Part shown: positions 22,779 to 33,400 of the stretch, one piece after another
Layout: each line of letters starts with the position of its first letter
Position numbering within the stretch: the first letter of the stretch is position 1
Assembly: GCF_933775445.1 (NCBI RefSeq)
Contig: NC_065876.1
Span: 26,226,001 to 26,290,000 of the forward strand
DNA: 64,000 nt
Source of the DNA: Argentina anserina
Lineage: Eukaryota > Streptophyta > Magnoliopsida > Rosales > Rosaceae
Direction: 5' to 3'
Notes under the pieces: model-generated
What the model saw: only the letters and a program-made list of their open reading frames with translations
Told to the model about the DNA's origin: nothing
Databases searched by the model: none
Position numbers and translations under genes: made by a program

Positions 22779-24050
22779 CTTTTCACCTTTATAACTTTTT
22801 AACTTATTTGGTGATCGTTAAAGTATCGAGATGATATAAAATCTCTGTTTGAAAAAATATGAATGGAAAGTGGTCTATTGAAGACATATCTGCTCAGTAT
22901 TCATTGGTCTGAAGTTTTTTACGTTGGCTCATTTTTATATCATATTTGTGCATCATAGTCACCAAATAGTTAAATATATATGACTTTTCACCTCTATAAC
23001 GTTTCAGATCATTTGATGATTGTTAAGGTATTAAGACAACATAAAATCTCTGTTTGAAAAATATATGAATGGAAAGTGGTCTATTGAAGAAATCTGCATC
23101 AATGAATAAATAAGGATGTCTTTAGCAGAGAAGGATTGATATACTGATTTTCATCATTGAATTCTAAATTTTGATCAGGTTACAATATGATGTACATTAC
23201 TACATTAGTATTGAACATGGATTAAAATGACATATGACATTTTGCAGGATTGGATTATCTACATAATGATTGCAAGCCTCCCATAATCCACAGAGATATA
23301 AAGACCTCCAATATATTGTTAACTGAAAAACTTCATGCCAAGATATGTGATTTTGGTGTTTCCAAACTTCTTTCAACTGAATCAGCCACTCATACCATGA
23401 CAGATCATGTCAAAGGAACTCGCGGATACTTAGATCCTGAGTACGTGAGTTAGTAAAGACAAATATAAGTTACCTAAATTGCTCTTTGAGATTGCTGATA
23501 GATATGCATTACATACATCCATCAATGTTTATCTTTTCATTTCATCTTGTTCAGATATTACAACACAGGAAAGCTGAACAAAAAGAGTGATATATACAGC
23601 TTTGGGATTGTATTGCTCGAGCTAATCACCGGCAAAACAGCAATAATAAAAGATGTAGAACCCGAACCTATTCACATATGTCAATGGGTGAGACCAATGT
23701 TTGAGAGAACAGAAATCGAAAACATATTGGATTCAAGGATACAAGCAGGGACTTGCAATGTTTCCTCTGCTTGGAAAGTGGTAGGAATCGCCATGGAATG
23801 TGTGTCTTCAACAACTATTGAAAGACCAGATATCAATAATGTGTACAAGGAATTGGAGGAATGTTTGGAAATAGAGATTCCACCTAAAATAGCGAAGGTT
23901 GCACATGTCGATGAGGATAATGATGATTCTAGGACTAGTTCAAGTGTCTCTGTTTGCATGACGTCCCACACCAAGTCCGAAAGCTTCTTAGTTCAGATGA
24001 ATTCTCACATTGAGTTTGAAACCAAAAGGCATACGTATCATTCATTCTAA
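16741..24050 (+). CDS. thaumatin-like (PR-5) receptor kinase, predicted fusion, 680 aa
   Basis: The model is join(16741..16801,16890..17613,19416..19594,19709..19908,20023..20152,20237..20296,23248..23440,23555..24050), 2043 nt. Residues 1-20 are a hydrophobic signal peptide. Residues 21-261 are a thaumatin-like domain with all 16 cysteines and the signature C-T-A-D-C-G-S-G. Residues 291-313 are a transmembrane helix followed by KRKR. The kinase has its glycine loop at 353-358 (GAGGFG), Lys374, HRD 466-468 and DFG 486-488, so it should be an active RD Ser/Thr kinase. The kinase resembles the malectin/LRR-I family ([35 protein letters not shown]), but no malectin or LRR ectodomain precedes it. 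The expected role, by analogy with Arabidopsis PR5K, is a plasma-membrane receptor with an extracellular PR-5 domain. The join 17613-19416 is inferred from splice consensus and phase (codon AG|T). The alternative is two neighbouring genes, a secreted TLP ending at 17629 and an ectodomain-less kinase. Confidence 0.72.
18355..19250. mobile_element. inverted-repeat element in intron 2 of the TLP-kinase gene (edges approximate)
   Basis: The arm at 18384-18440 (TGATCCGGACTGGTTAGC, then GACACTAGCCAATAA and ACATGACACGTGAC) is repeated inverted at about 19138-19200 (GTCACATGTCTTATT, then GGCTGGTGTCAGC and GCTAACCAGCCCGAG). Weaker matching continues outward on both sides. No coding capacity was seen. 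This insertion accounts for about half of the 1.8-kb intron between the TLP exon and the transmembrane exon. Confidence 0.6.
20443..20856. mobile_element. MITE with palindromic ends in intron 6
   Basis: The terminal inverted repeat is GGCTTTTCAGATGCGGAGGT at the left and GGGGTTTTCAGGTGCGGAGA at the right (reversed). Each end continues into a second palindrome, CCGTACCTTAGCTTAAGGTACGG. Inner arms also pair (cacatctacaccgtcca against tggacggtggagatgtg). It is flanked on both sides by (TA)n, so a target duplication cannot be resolved. Confidence 0.8.
20910..21085. mobile_element. half copy of the same MITE family
   Basis: GATTTTTCACATAAGGAGGT, then CTTAGCTTAAGGTACGGATTTTCATTTTTG and a following GATCATCTCCACAAAATTTCAGCCAATTT, match the left arm of the element at 20443 with about 10-20% differences. 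The right half is missing. Confidence 0.6.
21375..22108 (-). mobile_element. hAT MITE in intron 6, same family as 60956-61341
   Basis: It is flanked by GTGAGAAG (21367-21374) and GTGAAAAG (22109-22116), an 8-bp duplication with one mismatch. Read from the right end it starts CTAGGATGCATGG, then GGTGCGGGTACGTGGAAGCG and AAACGCGAAAGCG. This is collinear with CTAGGCTGGATAG...GGATACATGGAAGCG in the 60956 element. The left end is rich in GGAAGCG / GCGGAAGCG repeats. Confidence 0.8.
22255..23105. repeat. older inverted/direct repeats surrounding a younger MITE in intron 6
   Basis: The segment 22255-22335 (ATGAGCCAACTTC, then CCAATGAATATTGAGCA) is repeated inverted at about 22890-22970. The block CTTTTCACC...CTCTGTTTGAAAAA...GAATGGAAAGTGGTCTATTGAAG occurs as a direct repeat at about 22778-22888 and 22983-23093. 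The MITE at 22347-22746 is nested between these arms. Confidence 0.6.
22347..22746. mobile_element. 400-bp MITE with ~90-bp terminal inverted repeats
   Basis: AGTCCCTATCCAGAGTGAAG at the left is matched by its exact reverse complement at the right (ending CTCTGGATAGGGACT). The arms stay paired through AACTTCACTCTG and up to TTTTTTCACCATAAG. The TA-rich flank hides the target duplication (GTATAT on both sides). There is no coding capacity. Confidence 0.85.
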
Positions 24051-24108
24051 CTTGCACTGTTTGAAAGTATAAGAATTAAATGAAGGCGGAATCTAATTGG
24101 ATGATTCC

Positions 24109-25045
24109 TATTTGTGGCACCCTATATTTTAGGTGTAAAAACAGTTTTGTCCTTCTACTTTCAAATTTAATCTGTATATCCTTTAACTCTTATTTTTTAA
24201 CAGTTTTGTCCTTTTACTTTCAAATTAAACTTGTATATCATTTAACTCTTATTTTTTAACAGTTTTGTCCTTCGTTTTTTAACAGTTTAGTCAATTTCGT
24301 TAGTTCACCGTAAAAAATTCTGTTAAGCCGTTAAAATGCCGAGAATACCCCCAATTCAAATAAGATTTTTTTTTCTTTCTTTTCTCATACCTTTTTTATT
24401 TCTCTTTTGGATTTTCTTGGTTTTAAATTTAATTCATCATATGTGCTATCCAATATATATAATTGTAATCAACACAAACTATCAAATTAATTATAAACAA
24501 GAGGAGAATTAATGACAATTGCTTACCATCAAGTTGGAAATAAATAATTTGAAACTATTTTTGCATCAAAGTATGGATATGATAGTAGAAGTCTTTTTTG
24601 TCTTAGCATTATAGAAATTAATCAAAATATGTTTGTAGAGCATCATAATATAAAAGAAGTTTATAACTGGATTTGAGTACTTGCACTCACATGTCATTTT
24701 AGGCATTATCCAATTGATTATAAGATGTTTACAATTAATTTGATAATTTGTGTTGATTACAATTATATATATTTGATAGCACATATGATGAATGAAATTT
24801 AAAAACAAGAAAAACAAAAAGGAAGACCAAAAGAGAAAATAAAAAAGGCATAAGAAAAAAAGAAAAAAAATATGATTTGAATTTGGGGTATTCTAGACAT
24901 TTTAACGGTTTAACGGAATTTTTTAACTGTCAACTAACGGAATGGACAAAACTGTTAAAAATAAAAGTTAAAGGGTATACAGATTAAATTTGAAAGTAGA
25001 AGGACAAAACTGTTTTTACACCTAAAGTATAAGGTGTCACAAGTA
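24109..25045. mobile_element. foldback element with very long inverted arms, just 3' of the kinase gene
   Basis: The outer ends are TATTTGTGGCACCCTATA at the left and, reversed from the right, TACTTGTGACACCTTATA. The arms (about 24109-24500 and 24717-25045) stay paired through AGGTGTAAAAACAGTTTTGT, TTACTTTCAAATTTAATCTG-like stretches, the ACGGAATTTTTTAAC blocks, and the ATCATATGTGCTATC/TTGTAATCAACACAAA block. It starts 59 bp after the kinase stop codon, so it may supply the 3' end or a hairpin to the transcript. Confidence 0.75.
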
Positions 25046-25174
25046 TTTAACCCTAAATACAATGAACGATGAGTGCACAATATTGTGTCACACAATATTA
25101 TCTAAATTGTTTATATAATATTCATAAGCCGAATGGAAATTTAGTTTGGAATCAAGTACTAATGAAATCTGTAA

Positions 25175-26314
25175 GAGGAAAATTTACCAACAGTCACTGA
25201 GAACTCATGTGGTAAGGACAATCTGATCTCTGACCTTTAAAAATGATCAAAGAGATTCCTGAACTCTTATTCTAATATCAATAAGGTACTTCTGTCGAAA
25301 CTTTTGGAATATTCCGTTAAAATATCACTTTTTCTGTTAATTTTGTCATTTTGTTATTTATTAGTTGGGAATTTATTTCTTTGAGTTGATCTAATTAAAA
25401 ATTAAATATTTTGAGTTGTTCTGCAACTTTGTTATTGTCTTTTTCTCTAGATAGATAATCTATAAATTCAATCATGCTAGGTCTTGACGGATCAATATAT
25501 GTTACTCCAATCTCCTTTTGGATATGAATATGTTCATCGTATAGGGTATTTAATATTCTACAAACGTATTTATGGAGTACTAGCTTCTTGAATATGTTTT
25601 GAATGAAACCACACTTGCCACTTATCAGTAGCTTTTTCAGTACAAAAAGACTGGTGATATTTAGGTCTGACTTCTTTTTTATTGGATAAAAAGAGCCAGC
25701 TTTGTGGCATAAGCCTGATCTTCACTTGTTTCTGAGCGAAACAAGCTCGGATACCAGCTAGGGCGGATCTAACCGATGCTCAAAATGTGAAGAGGTTTCT
25801 GATCTTCTTCGAAAATTTCTTGAAGAACTTCGATATTTTCTTGAGATGCGTAGATTCTACGCTGTATTCTGTAGATAATATCCCAGTAATTTTTAGTATT
25901 TCTTGGAATGTTCTCTCTATTTCTTATTAGTTTTTTATATTTTTCTTTTTCTTGTTGCAGTTCTTTTAAAGACAGTTTAGCAAATGCTAAAAGCTTAAGT
26001 CTAGAAGCTATGATAATTGTTATGATGATAAAATAACTGTTTACCTTTAAGTATAGATGGTAGATTTAAAGAGTAGTAAACTGCTTAGATAAATAAATTT
26101 TAAGAATTAGGTCCACCATGCTCCGTCAAAATTTTAACAAAATGACAAAATTAACAGAAAAAGTAATATCTTAACGGAATATTCTAAAATTTTTGACAGA
26201 AGTACCTTATTGATATTAGAATAAGAGTTCAGGGATCTCTTTGATCCTTTTTAAAGGTCAGAGATCAGATTGTTCTTACCACATGAGTTCAGAGACTATT
26301 GGTGAATTTTCCTC
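25175..26314. mobile_element. non-autonomous Mutator-like element (MULE), 1140 bp
   Basis: A perfect 9-bp duplication AATCTGTAA (25166-25174 and 26315-26323) flanks matching ends: GAGGAAAATTTACCAACAGT at the left, and GAGGAAAATTCACCAATAGT read from the right. The arms run about 190 bp (through CTTTGATC and TTAACGGAATATTC). The middle (25400-26030) holds non-arm sequence with interrupted minus-strand protein-like frames that I do not recognise. No transposase is present. Confidence 0.88.
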
Positions 26315-26323
26315 AATCTGTAA

Positions 26324-27380
26324 TCAATGAGTTGTTATTGATTAATTGTGATAAGTGGATTGTTATTGTAAGATACATTGTTATATAACAAAAGACTTTA
26401 CACAATGACATAATAGATATTCTATCAAGTTAATTATTCACTAACCTTCTTGATTCCTACAAAGGGTTTGTTCACCCTATTACACTAAAGGACGCCCCCT
26501 TTAATTAGGATAAGAGAGTTCCTCCCTTTTCCCTTAATTAAGATTGATGTTGCATATTTTAGTTCATACTAAAACTGTCACACCCTGAATTTTAAGAATA
26601 GGAAAATTCAACAATTAGAGAATGTGAAAATTCATAATCAAATTAAATTATATCATTATACAACTTGAACAACAAGTAAAGTTAACACTCATAAGGAGCT
26701 CACTATAATAGAGTTATCAAGTTTATAAATTTCTACCCAATTGCAACTCTATAATTTCCTCACTGCAGTCCTGACAAACCTCACCTGCCTATAAAATCCT
26801 ACATCATGGATTGGTACACCGACTTGTAACAACAAACTCGGTAAGCTATAAAGCCCGTATGAGTAAACCAAAAACTAAACGACATCATACACTGAGAAGT
26901 TCTACTCTAAATATGATAACTAACAAAACAACTTTCCAAATAAAAACCACAACAATTCCCACAATGTTGTAACAGGGGAGACACACTCCTCTAAACACGT
27001 TCACATGCGTTCCAACAAATACCCAATAACTCAAGGCAAGTAGGAGGTATCAGTTAACCTCACTTCCTAAACTCACACAGTTGACATAATGATCAACGTC
27101 ATACCTATAACACATAGGCAATCAAACTAGAGCTCTATTTGTACCCACTAACCTGGCCAAGGTGTGGGTCATTTATGCCTAAAGATCTCATTCATCACTA
27201 AGGAGGGATCTAGATCCCCTTCGCTACATAGGAAGCATCAATGATCTCTTTCGCCACTTAAGAGAGATCATAAACAACTCATATCATAGGTCTCCTTCGC
27301 CACATAAGAGAGACCTAAACCGACACTTAAACGTTGGTTACCAAACCAACGCATATAGCAAATTACTTGACTTTCACAAC

Positions 27381-27425
<45 letters not shown>

Positions 27426-28870
27426 CACATTTAATAAACCAAATTACCAAAAAATACATTTTATTCCCTTCCGGTCTCATCCACCAACATTAACACATAG
27501 TATAATATAGCAACGTGTTTATGTATATTGTTATTACCATTAAATATATATACACAAATAGACTATACTATATCAATAACAACAAGTTTCATTTTAAACA
27601 TTAACCATAGTCCATGATCACCAAACCTTTTAATGTCATTTTATTAAAAATATCATTATACTTACTCATGAACCGTAGACGATCAATTCACGTAATTTAA
27701 AACTAAAACATATTTTTAGAACAATTTTATAAGTTAATGATGCATGGACTATGTTAATTAACAACTCAAATTAAATTTTTAATAATTGAGGTTTACTCAC
27801 CTTACCTTCCGCTGTACCTTCCACACAAATTGTGACAAACACAAATCATCGCAACCCACTCCACAATAAATCGCCAAGCACCTAATCATACCAAGATCAC
27901 AACTCAATATCATTTGAGGTACACAAAACAACTTTTAAGGTCCAACTCCCCTCACCTAACTAACTCGAAGTTAAACCACTCGAGGCACAACTTCATTAAA
28001 GACTAATTAAAATCTCCAAACTACCCCAAAAGTTGCTAAGTCGAAACCTCAGTGAATTGAACATCAAATCCACATGGATTAACCTTCTCAAAAAGGGAAA
28101 CGCCAACTAGTAACAATTGGAGATAATATAGTTCTAGGTCAATCCGAAGCTCCACCTAATCTAAAGACTTGTCATTTGAGACAACTCTATCTCCGTAACC
28201 TCCCATGGTCACTACAATAATCATAACAACAATTGAAACATCTATACACCTCTCCAAAATTCTTATTCCCTTACTTCAAGGATCAATTGGAACCAACTTG
28301 TAACGCTCTAATATGCTCAATTTACCAACAAAAACTACAAATTAAATATCTAAAATTCTTGTCTTGATGAGCATATGATTAAAGAGTACATAAATATTCC
28401 AGGACAAGTCGAAATGTCAACTCAAGCGATTTCACTCTCACTGCTACCCAACTCTGAATTCAAACATCTCAACTCTCATCCACATGTACACCAAGAAATG
28501 AGAGCTTCGTACATACCTTGAGCTTTATTGAGTTTTACCAAGGTCACCATACGCTCGACGCATGGCTACCAGCTTATTATACCAACGCCTTTGCTGGATC
28601 AAACCACATGTAGTTCCAGGCTTTTGGGATTCCAATGAGTAGATGACCCATTTACTTGAAATTTGTGTTTGAGGCATATGTGAGGGTTTAACGCCCTCGA
28701 GCTTGCTTTCGAGCTTTTGGGGAATGATTTGATTTTGGTGCTTGGTGAATTTAACTATTAGTGTTAGGGATTTAGATTAGGTGAATTTGACTGTTGGAGT
28801 CAAAAATTCGATTTTGAGATATTTGGTTGCATCTAGTGGGTTGCTAGATTGCCTACGTACTCCTTTTGAG
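26324..28870. other. repeat-like non-coding stretch
   Basis: A TGTCACACCCTGAATTTTAA start at 26577 is typical of the first bases of many plant retrotransposon LTRs, but no second copy or coding remnant was found in the window. A pure (AT)n run lies at about 27384-27421. Small 27-nt palindromes occur at 27184-27315. No open frame with family resemblance was seen. Confidence 0.4.
27184..27315. repeat. four 27-nt imperfect palindromes with a common loop
   Basis: Units begin at 27184, 27213, 27243 and 27289. The best two form GATCTCTTT-CGCCAC-TTAAGAGAGATC and GGTCTCCTT-CGCCAC-ATAAGAGAGACC, with paired ends that co-vary (GATCTC/GAGATC against GGTCTC/GAGACC). The first two are degenerate. Confidence 0.65.
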
Positions 28871-30060
28871 GGATCAAACTAACCGTAATTCATATATTTT
28901 GGCTTTCATTTTTGTACCGACATTTGAGCTTAACAGATGTGTGTAAGACTTGAATTCATCAAGCGTATTTTTTAGACACCCAATTTGATAGAGTGTTTGC
29001 CGGGTTTTGCAACGGGCCTTGAAATTTAGTGGCATTTGAAGATTTGATTTGGGCACCCGTATCGAGCTTTGCAGTTGAGCCTTAAGACTTGACATGGGCT
29101 TTACACTCCTTCACTTTGACTTTGAAGTTGTCGATAGTTTGAGCTCGAGTTTTAGGTGAGACGTGGGCCTTTATAGTACGGGCTTGCTTCGGATTATTTT
29201 GTTTGGAGGAGGCCCAACGATCATTTTTCTTCATTATTTCACCGTTGTTCTGTTTGACTTGGGCACTCGTGTCGAGCTTTGCAGTTAGACCTTGAAACTT
29301 GACATGGATTTTACACTGCTTCACTTTGACTTTGAATTTGTCGATAATTTGAGCTCGAGTTTTAGGTGAGATGTGGGCCTTTATAGTACGGGCTTGCTTC
29401 TAATTATTTTGTTTGGAGGAGGCCTAACAATCATTTTTCTTCATTATTTCACCGTTATTCTGTTTCTTCATTCCACCGTCTTGATCAAAAGCCATAACCA
29501 AAACTGAATGGAGATGAACTTGAAAAACTGAAGCTTGAATTAATAATGGACTTGCAGATAGACACGTAGGAGCTTCCACAAAAGCACATAGAAGATTGGG
29601 GCGGTGATTATGCTTGATGAGACAAGACAACCCTCTTTGTCCAGCAATAGATTGGTGATTGAGGTCGAAGCGGTGCCATTTCACATCGATAATTTGGAAC
29701 TTCATCACTATAAAACATAAAACAAACGATTTGGAAACATGGTCGAAGATCGTTGTTTCTCATTGTCAAGCAGGCGCTCATCACATGTTCGATGAAATTC
29801 CAAAGACAAGCTCTGCAACGTTTCGTTGCTAGACTTTGGCAGAGGTAGTCCTCGTGAGATTTGTCTTGGTGAGTTAGTTGATTTGGGAACAGAGGCGGAG
29901 GCACGTTGATGCCTACTACCTCGCATGCACTGGTAACACTATATAATTAATTCTTTTACATTCAACATAAATGATGGTTTGGTATAATGGCTGGAGTTCA
30001 TTTTATCTATTTATATAGGCTAGTGGTGCACTACTTCGAATCCTCTTGCCAGTAAAGTTA
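28871..30060 (-). other. minus-strand open-frame cluster of unknown nature, with a 210-bp tandem duplication
   Basis: Several overlapping minus-strand frames of 70-98 codons (28874-29926) have no family motif. A direct duplication with period 210 bp joins about 29041-29250 to 29251-29463 (shared GAGCTTTGCAGTT, GATARTTTGAGCTCGAGTTT, GTGGGCCTTTATAGTACGGG). It could be part of a retrotransposon spacer. No function can be assigned. Confidence 0.4.
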
Positions 30061-30307
30061 TTTTTTTCTTTCATTTTATGTTTCTTTTAATTAAGTATTT
30101 TTATTTGTTTGTTTTTTAAATAAATTACTTAAAAGTACCGGACAACAATTTAATTTACAAATAACTTACTATTTAATTTGATAAAGCAAATAAATACCAA
30201 AATTTACAAATAAATACCAAATGATGTCAAGTTGCCACATGTCATAAAATATTTTACTTTTGTATCCCTCTTTTATTCATAGTATTTGTTATTATCAATG
30301 AACAAGT

Positions 30308-30486
30308 TATCTACTACTGTTAATTATAAAAATTAACTGCTACTGTCGACTATAAAAACTAACTGCTACTGTCGACTTAAAAACTAGATGCTACTGTCAA
30401 TTTGGAATGTACATGCTACTGTCGACTATGAATCTAACTGCTACTGTCAACTTGGAATGTACATGCTACTGTCAACTATAAAATTT
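30308..30486. repeat. minisatellite, core TGCTACTGTCGAC
   Basis: About seven imperfect units of 20-30 bp read AACTGCTACTGTCGACTATAAA or ATGCTACTGTCAACTTGGAA. The region resembles, in reverse orientation, the AGTAGC...GTTGAC motifs of the array at 39470-40215. Confidence 0.7.
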
Positions 30487-30489
30487 TAA

Positions 30490-33400
30490 ATGAAAGCTCA
30501 TGACATGAGGAACAACTTTATATATTGGCTCACCTCTAAATTGCCGGTGGTTTCGCCTAAAAACTTAAATTTGCCGGAAAAAAAAAACTAAAAAATGAGG
30601 AGAGAGAAATTTGTTAGATATATAAGTGAAATTTGGTAATTTTCACAAAAATAAAAGGTATTTTGGATATTTTTACATTAATTAATTAATTAATTTTTTT
30701 TTACTTATTCTTTGGGCTTGAGCTTATGTCCTAATTTGTATAAGAAATTTAGTTAATTCAAATGTGGTCTAGTACCACTAAGTAATTTTCTATTGTTTTT
30801 TTTGTTTCATTATTGATGAGTAACATTATATTTCTTCTAGTTTTTTTATTGAAAATCTTACATAATTAAGTTCATAACCTTTTTAAATTGTTTCATTAGA
30901 AAAAAATCTCATTTTGTAAACAAATTATTTCAAGTCTTTTCATATCCATCTTCATAATTATTTGTATGAACAATTTGTGTACCAGTGAACTAAAATTTCT
31001 GGCTCGGTCACTGTCTGTGAAGCGAGTGTGTTGAGGTTGGTAAGCTTCTTTCTTCAAACCAGAACATAACCACTACTTTAAAGCTTTGTGCTTTGTTGAA
31101 TTATGGCCTTAGTTCTTGCATGGATTATGAACTCAAAGAGCCACCGCTTGGACTTTTTTTCCTTTAGTTTATATAACAACACCTGGAAGCTTTTTCCTTA
31201 TACCATGAATAGCATGTAGGCTCTTGCTTTCAGAGCCTTTGTTTAATTGCTTGGAGCCCAAAACACCACCGAAATCTCCTTTGCTTTATATTGCATAATT
31301 AATCAAGCTCCTCATCCTTCATTGTAATTATGTAGCTTCTTGTTGCTTCATGCAATTGTTAATCAAGCCTCTCATGCATAGCTTAATTAAACATCATCAT
31401 CACAGGGTCTGGAACATCACACTCATTTTTTTATTTTGCTTAGTCCCATATTTCATACTTGATATACTGCGCCCCATTGCAACCTCAGTGTTCCACGTAC
31501 AAATTTTCTATTTTTTTTTTGACAGAGACATAGATGCAGTATAAAAACGCAATACAGATTATATTTGGTTGTAGTGTGATTGACAGGAGCACATGACTTG
31601 TGTTTAACTTTATACAGACAGAGTTTCAATATGGTGCTCGGAGACGTTGCTCCGGCATGATCATCGGAACGCTGTCCGGAATATGCCATCGAGACGCTGC
31701 TCATAATTGTCATCGGGACGCTGCTTGAAACATGTCATCGGGACATTGCCCGGAAGGGCTGTGCACATAGAGAAGATGGAGAGAGTGCCAACCTTTGTAT
31801 CTTTTTTTTTCTGCTTCTACGTGGTTCTCCTCGTATTGCTCTCCTCTGCGTCCTCTTGTTTGCGTTGGTGTCGACCGCCTCCTCCACGTTGCTCTGCTCT
31901 CCTATGCGTCCTTCTGCCCCCTCTTTGTCTTCTGATGTAGTGCCTTTATATTGCATTGACGTAGACTTTGATTTGTATGTGATATAAGGTTTTAGAGTTC
32001 AACATGAATTGAACTTCTTTGGGAACGTCTGCTATATTGGTAGATAGACTTTCAAATAGTCTGATGCCTTGCGAACCCAAAAGTAAGCAACTTGATGACT
32101 CTGCCAATTAGAGTTTCAACAGCTATTAACCTCATCCAAATTTTTTTCTTTTAATTATACTTGAATAAAAGACTTATTTATTTGACGGACGAGCCTCATT
32201 GTAGTTGGGTTGCAAAAAAATTTCGGTTTAAACAGATCAACGAGGTAGAGTGGATGAGAAAGAGACCCTTCCGTTGAGGTCGGGTGGCCGGATGTCGAGA
32301 CTTGAGAAGCCAAAGACAGATGCGTTCCGTCCATCTAGTAAATCAGGAAGCACAACCAAACAGCAGTCTGGATCTCCCAAGAAGTAATCGTCCATCTAAC
32401 ACGTCAAAAAAAAAGGCAGGGCTCTTCGAGGTCGGGCTCATTCCAGAACGTACCAGAACTTTGGGTTTCCTTATACAACACGTGATGAGTAATTAGGTAC
32501 AGATCAATAACCAACAACCCCCTCAGTGCCCAAAAAAAAAACACAGCAATTCCTTTCTTCTTTCTTCAACGCCATAACCACTGCCTCAACCTAATACTTG
32601 ACCTCTGTATATGACCAATTACAAAGTAGAGAACCTATGATATATACCCAATTCTTTACACAACAGAATCATGAGAACCACCAAAGATTAAATCCCAAAC
32701 AGTATCTATCGAAGATCAGAGAAGAAGAATAAGCAATTGAAGAAGTAGAAGACTCCAAACAGATTCAATCGATGAATAGACAAGAAGAATAAGCCATCAA
32801 AGAAGAAGAACATAGAGTGGACCGAACGATGCATGCTCCATGCTTCACCAAACCGTGTCCCTTTGCATGTCCATCTAGGATACATCGTATCCAAGTCCAG
32901 TCCAAATCGTGTCCACATAAAGTATGTGTATCCTTGTGTATCCAAGCGTGTTTGTTTCCGTATCCGTATCGACACGGATACGTGACTAAAGGGTTGTGTC
33001 CGTGCATCTTAGGTTTCTCACAAACAAACATAGAGGTTGTAACGTAAAAAATAAAATAAATAAAAATAAAAAATAATTGTAGAAAAAAACTTAGATTATG
33101 GGTATTGGGTTGTTATGATCAAAATTTAAGTTCGGTGAAAATATTCACGGGTAAAAACTAGTATATATTAATAACCGTTGTTGATCCCGACTTATCTTGA
33201 AGCTTTCCTCATTAACTAAGAAAAGCCTTGTCCAAAAAATAAAACACTAAGAAAGCCTTATAGTTGGTTCCCTCTTACAGCAACCTCATTCCCCCTTCCT
33301 GTAGGGCTTATGCCACCAGTGTGTTAATGACATCACTTTAGGGGTTTAGATCGCATGCAATAGTCGGAGGAGAATAAGTTTTACGAGATCAAAAAGGGTT

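Noticed and set aside
25400..26030. MULE interior as a captured viral or pararetroviral gene
   Set aside because: The minus-strand frames are broken and I could not match them to any family. A named origin would be a guess.
29960..30060. tRNA gene or tRNA-derived SINE head (GGCTAGTGGTGC, then TTCGAATCC)
   Set aside because: There is a B-box-like TTCGAATCC, but no foldable acceptor or anticodon arms and no convincing A box at the right distance.
32817..33047. Complete hAT MITE around 32.87-33.01 kb
   Set aside because: The right end (GTGCATCTTAG) is family-like, but no matching left end or 8-bp duplication could be found. It was kept only as a possible relic.
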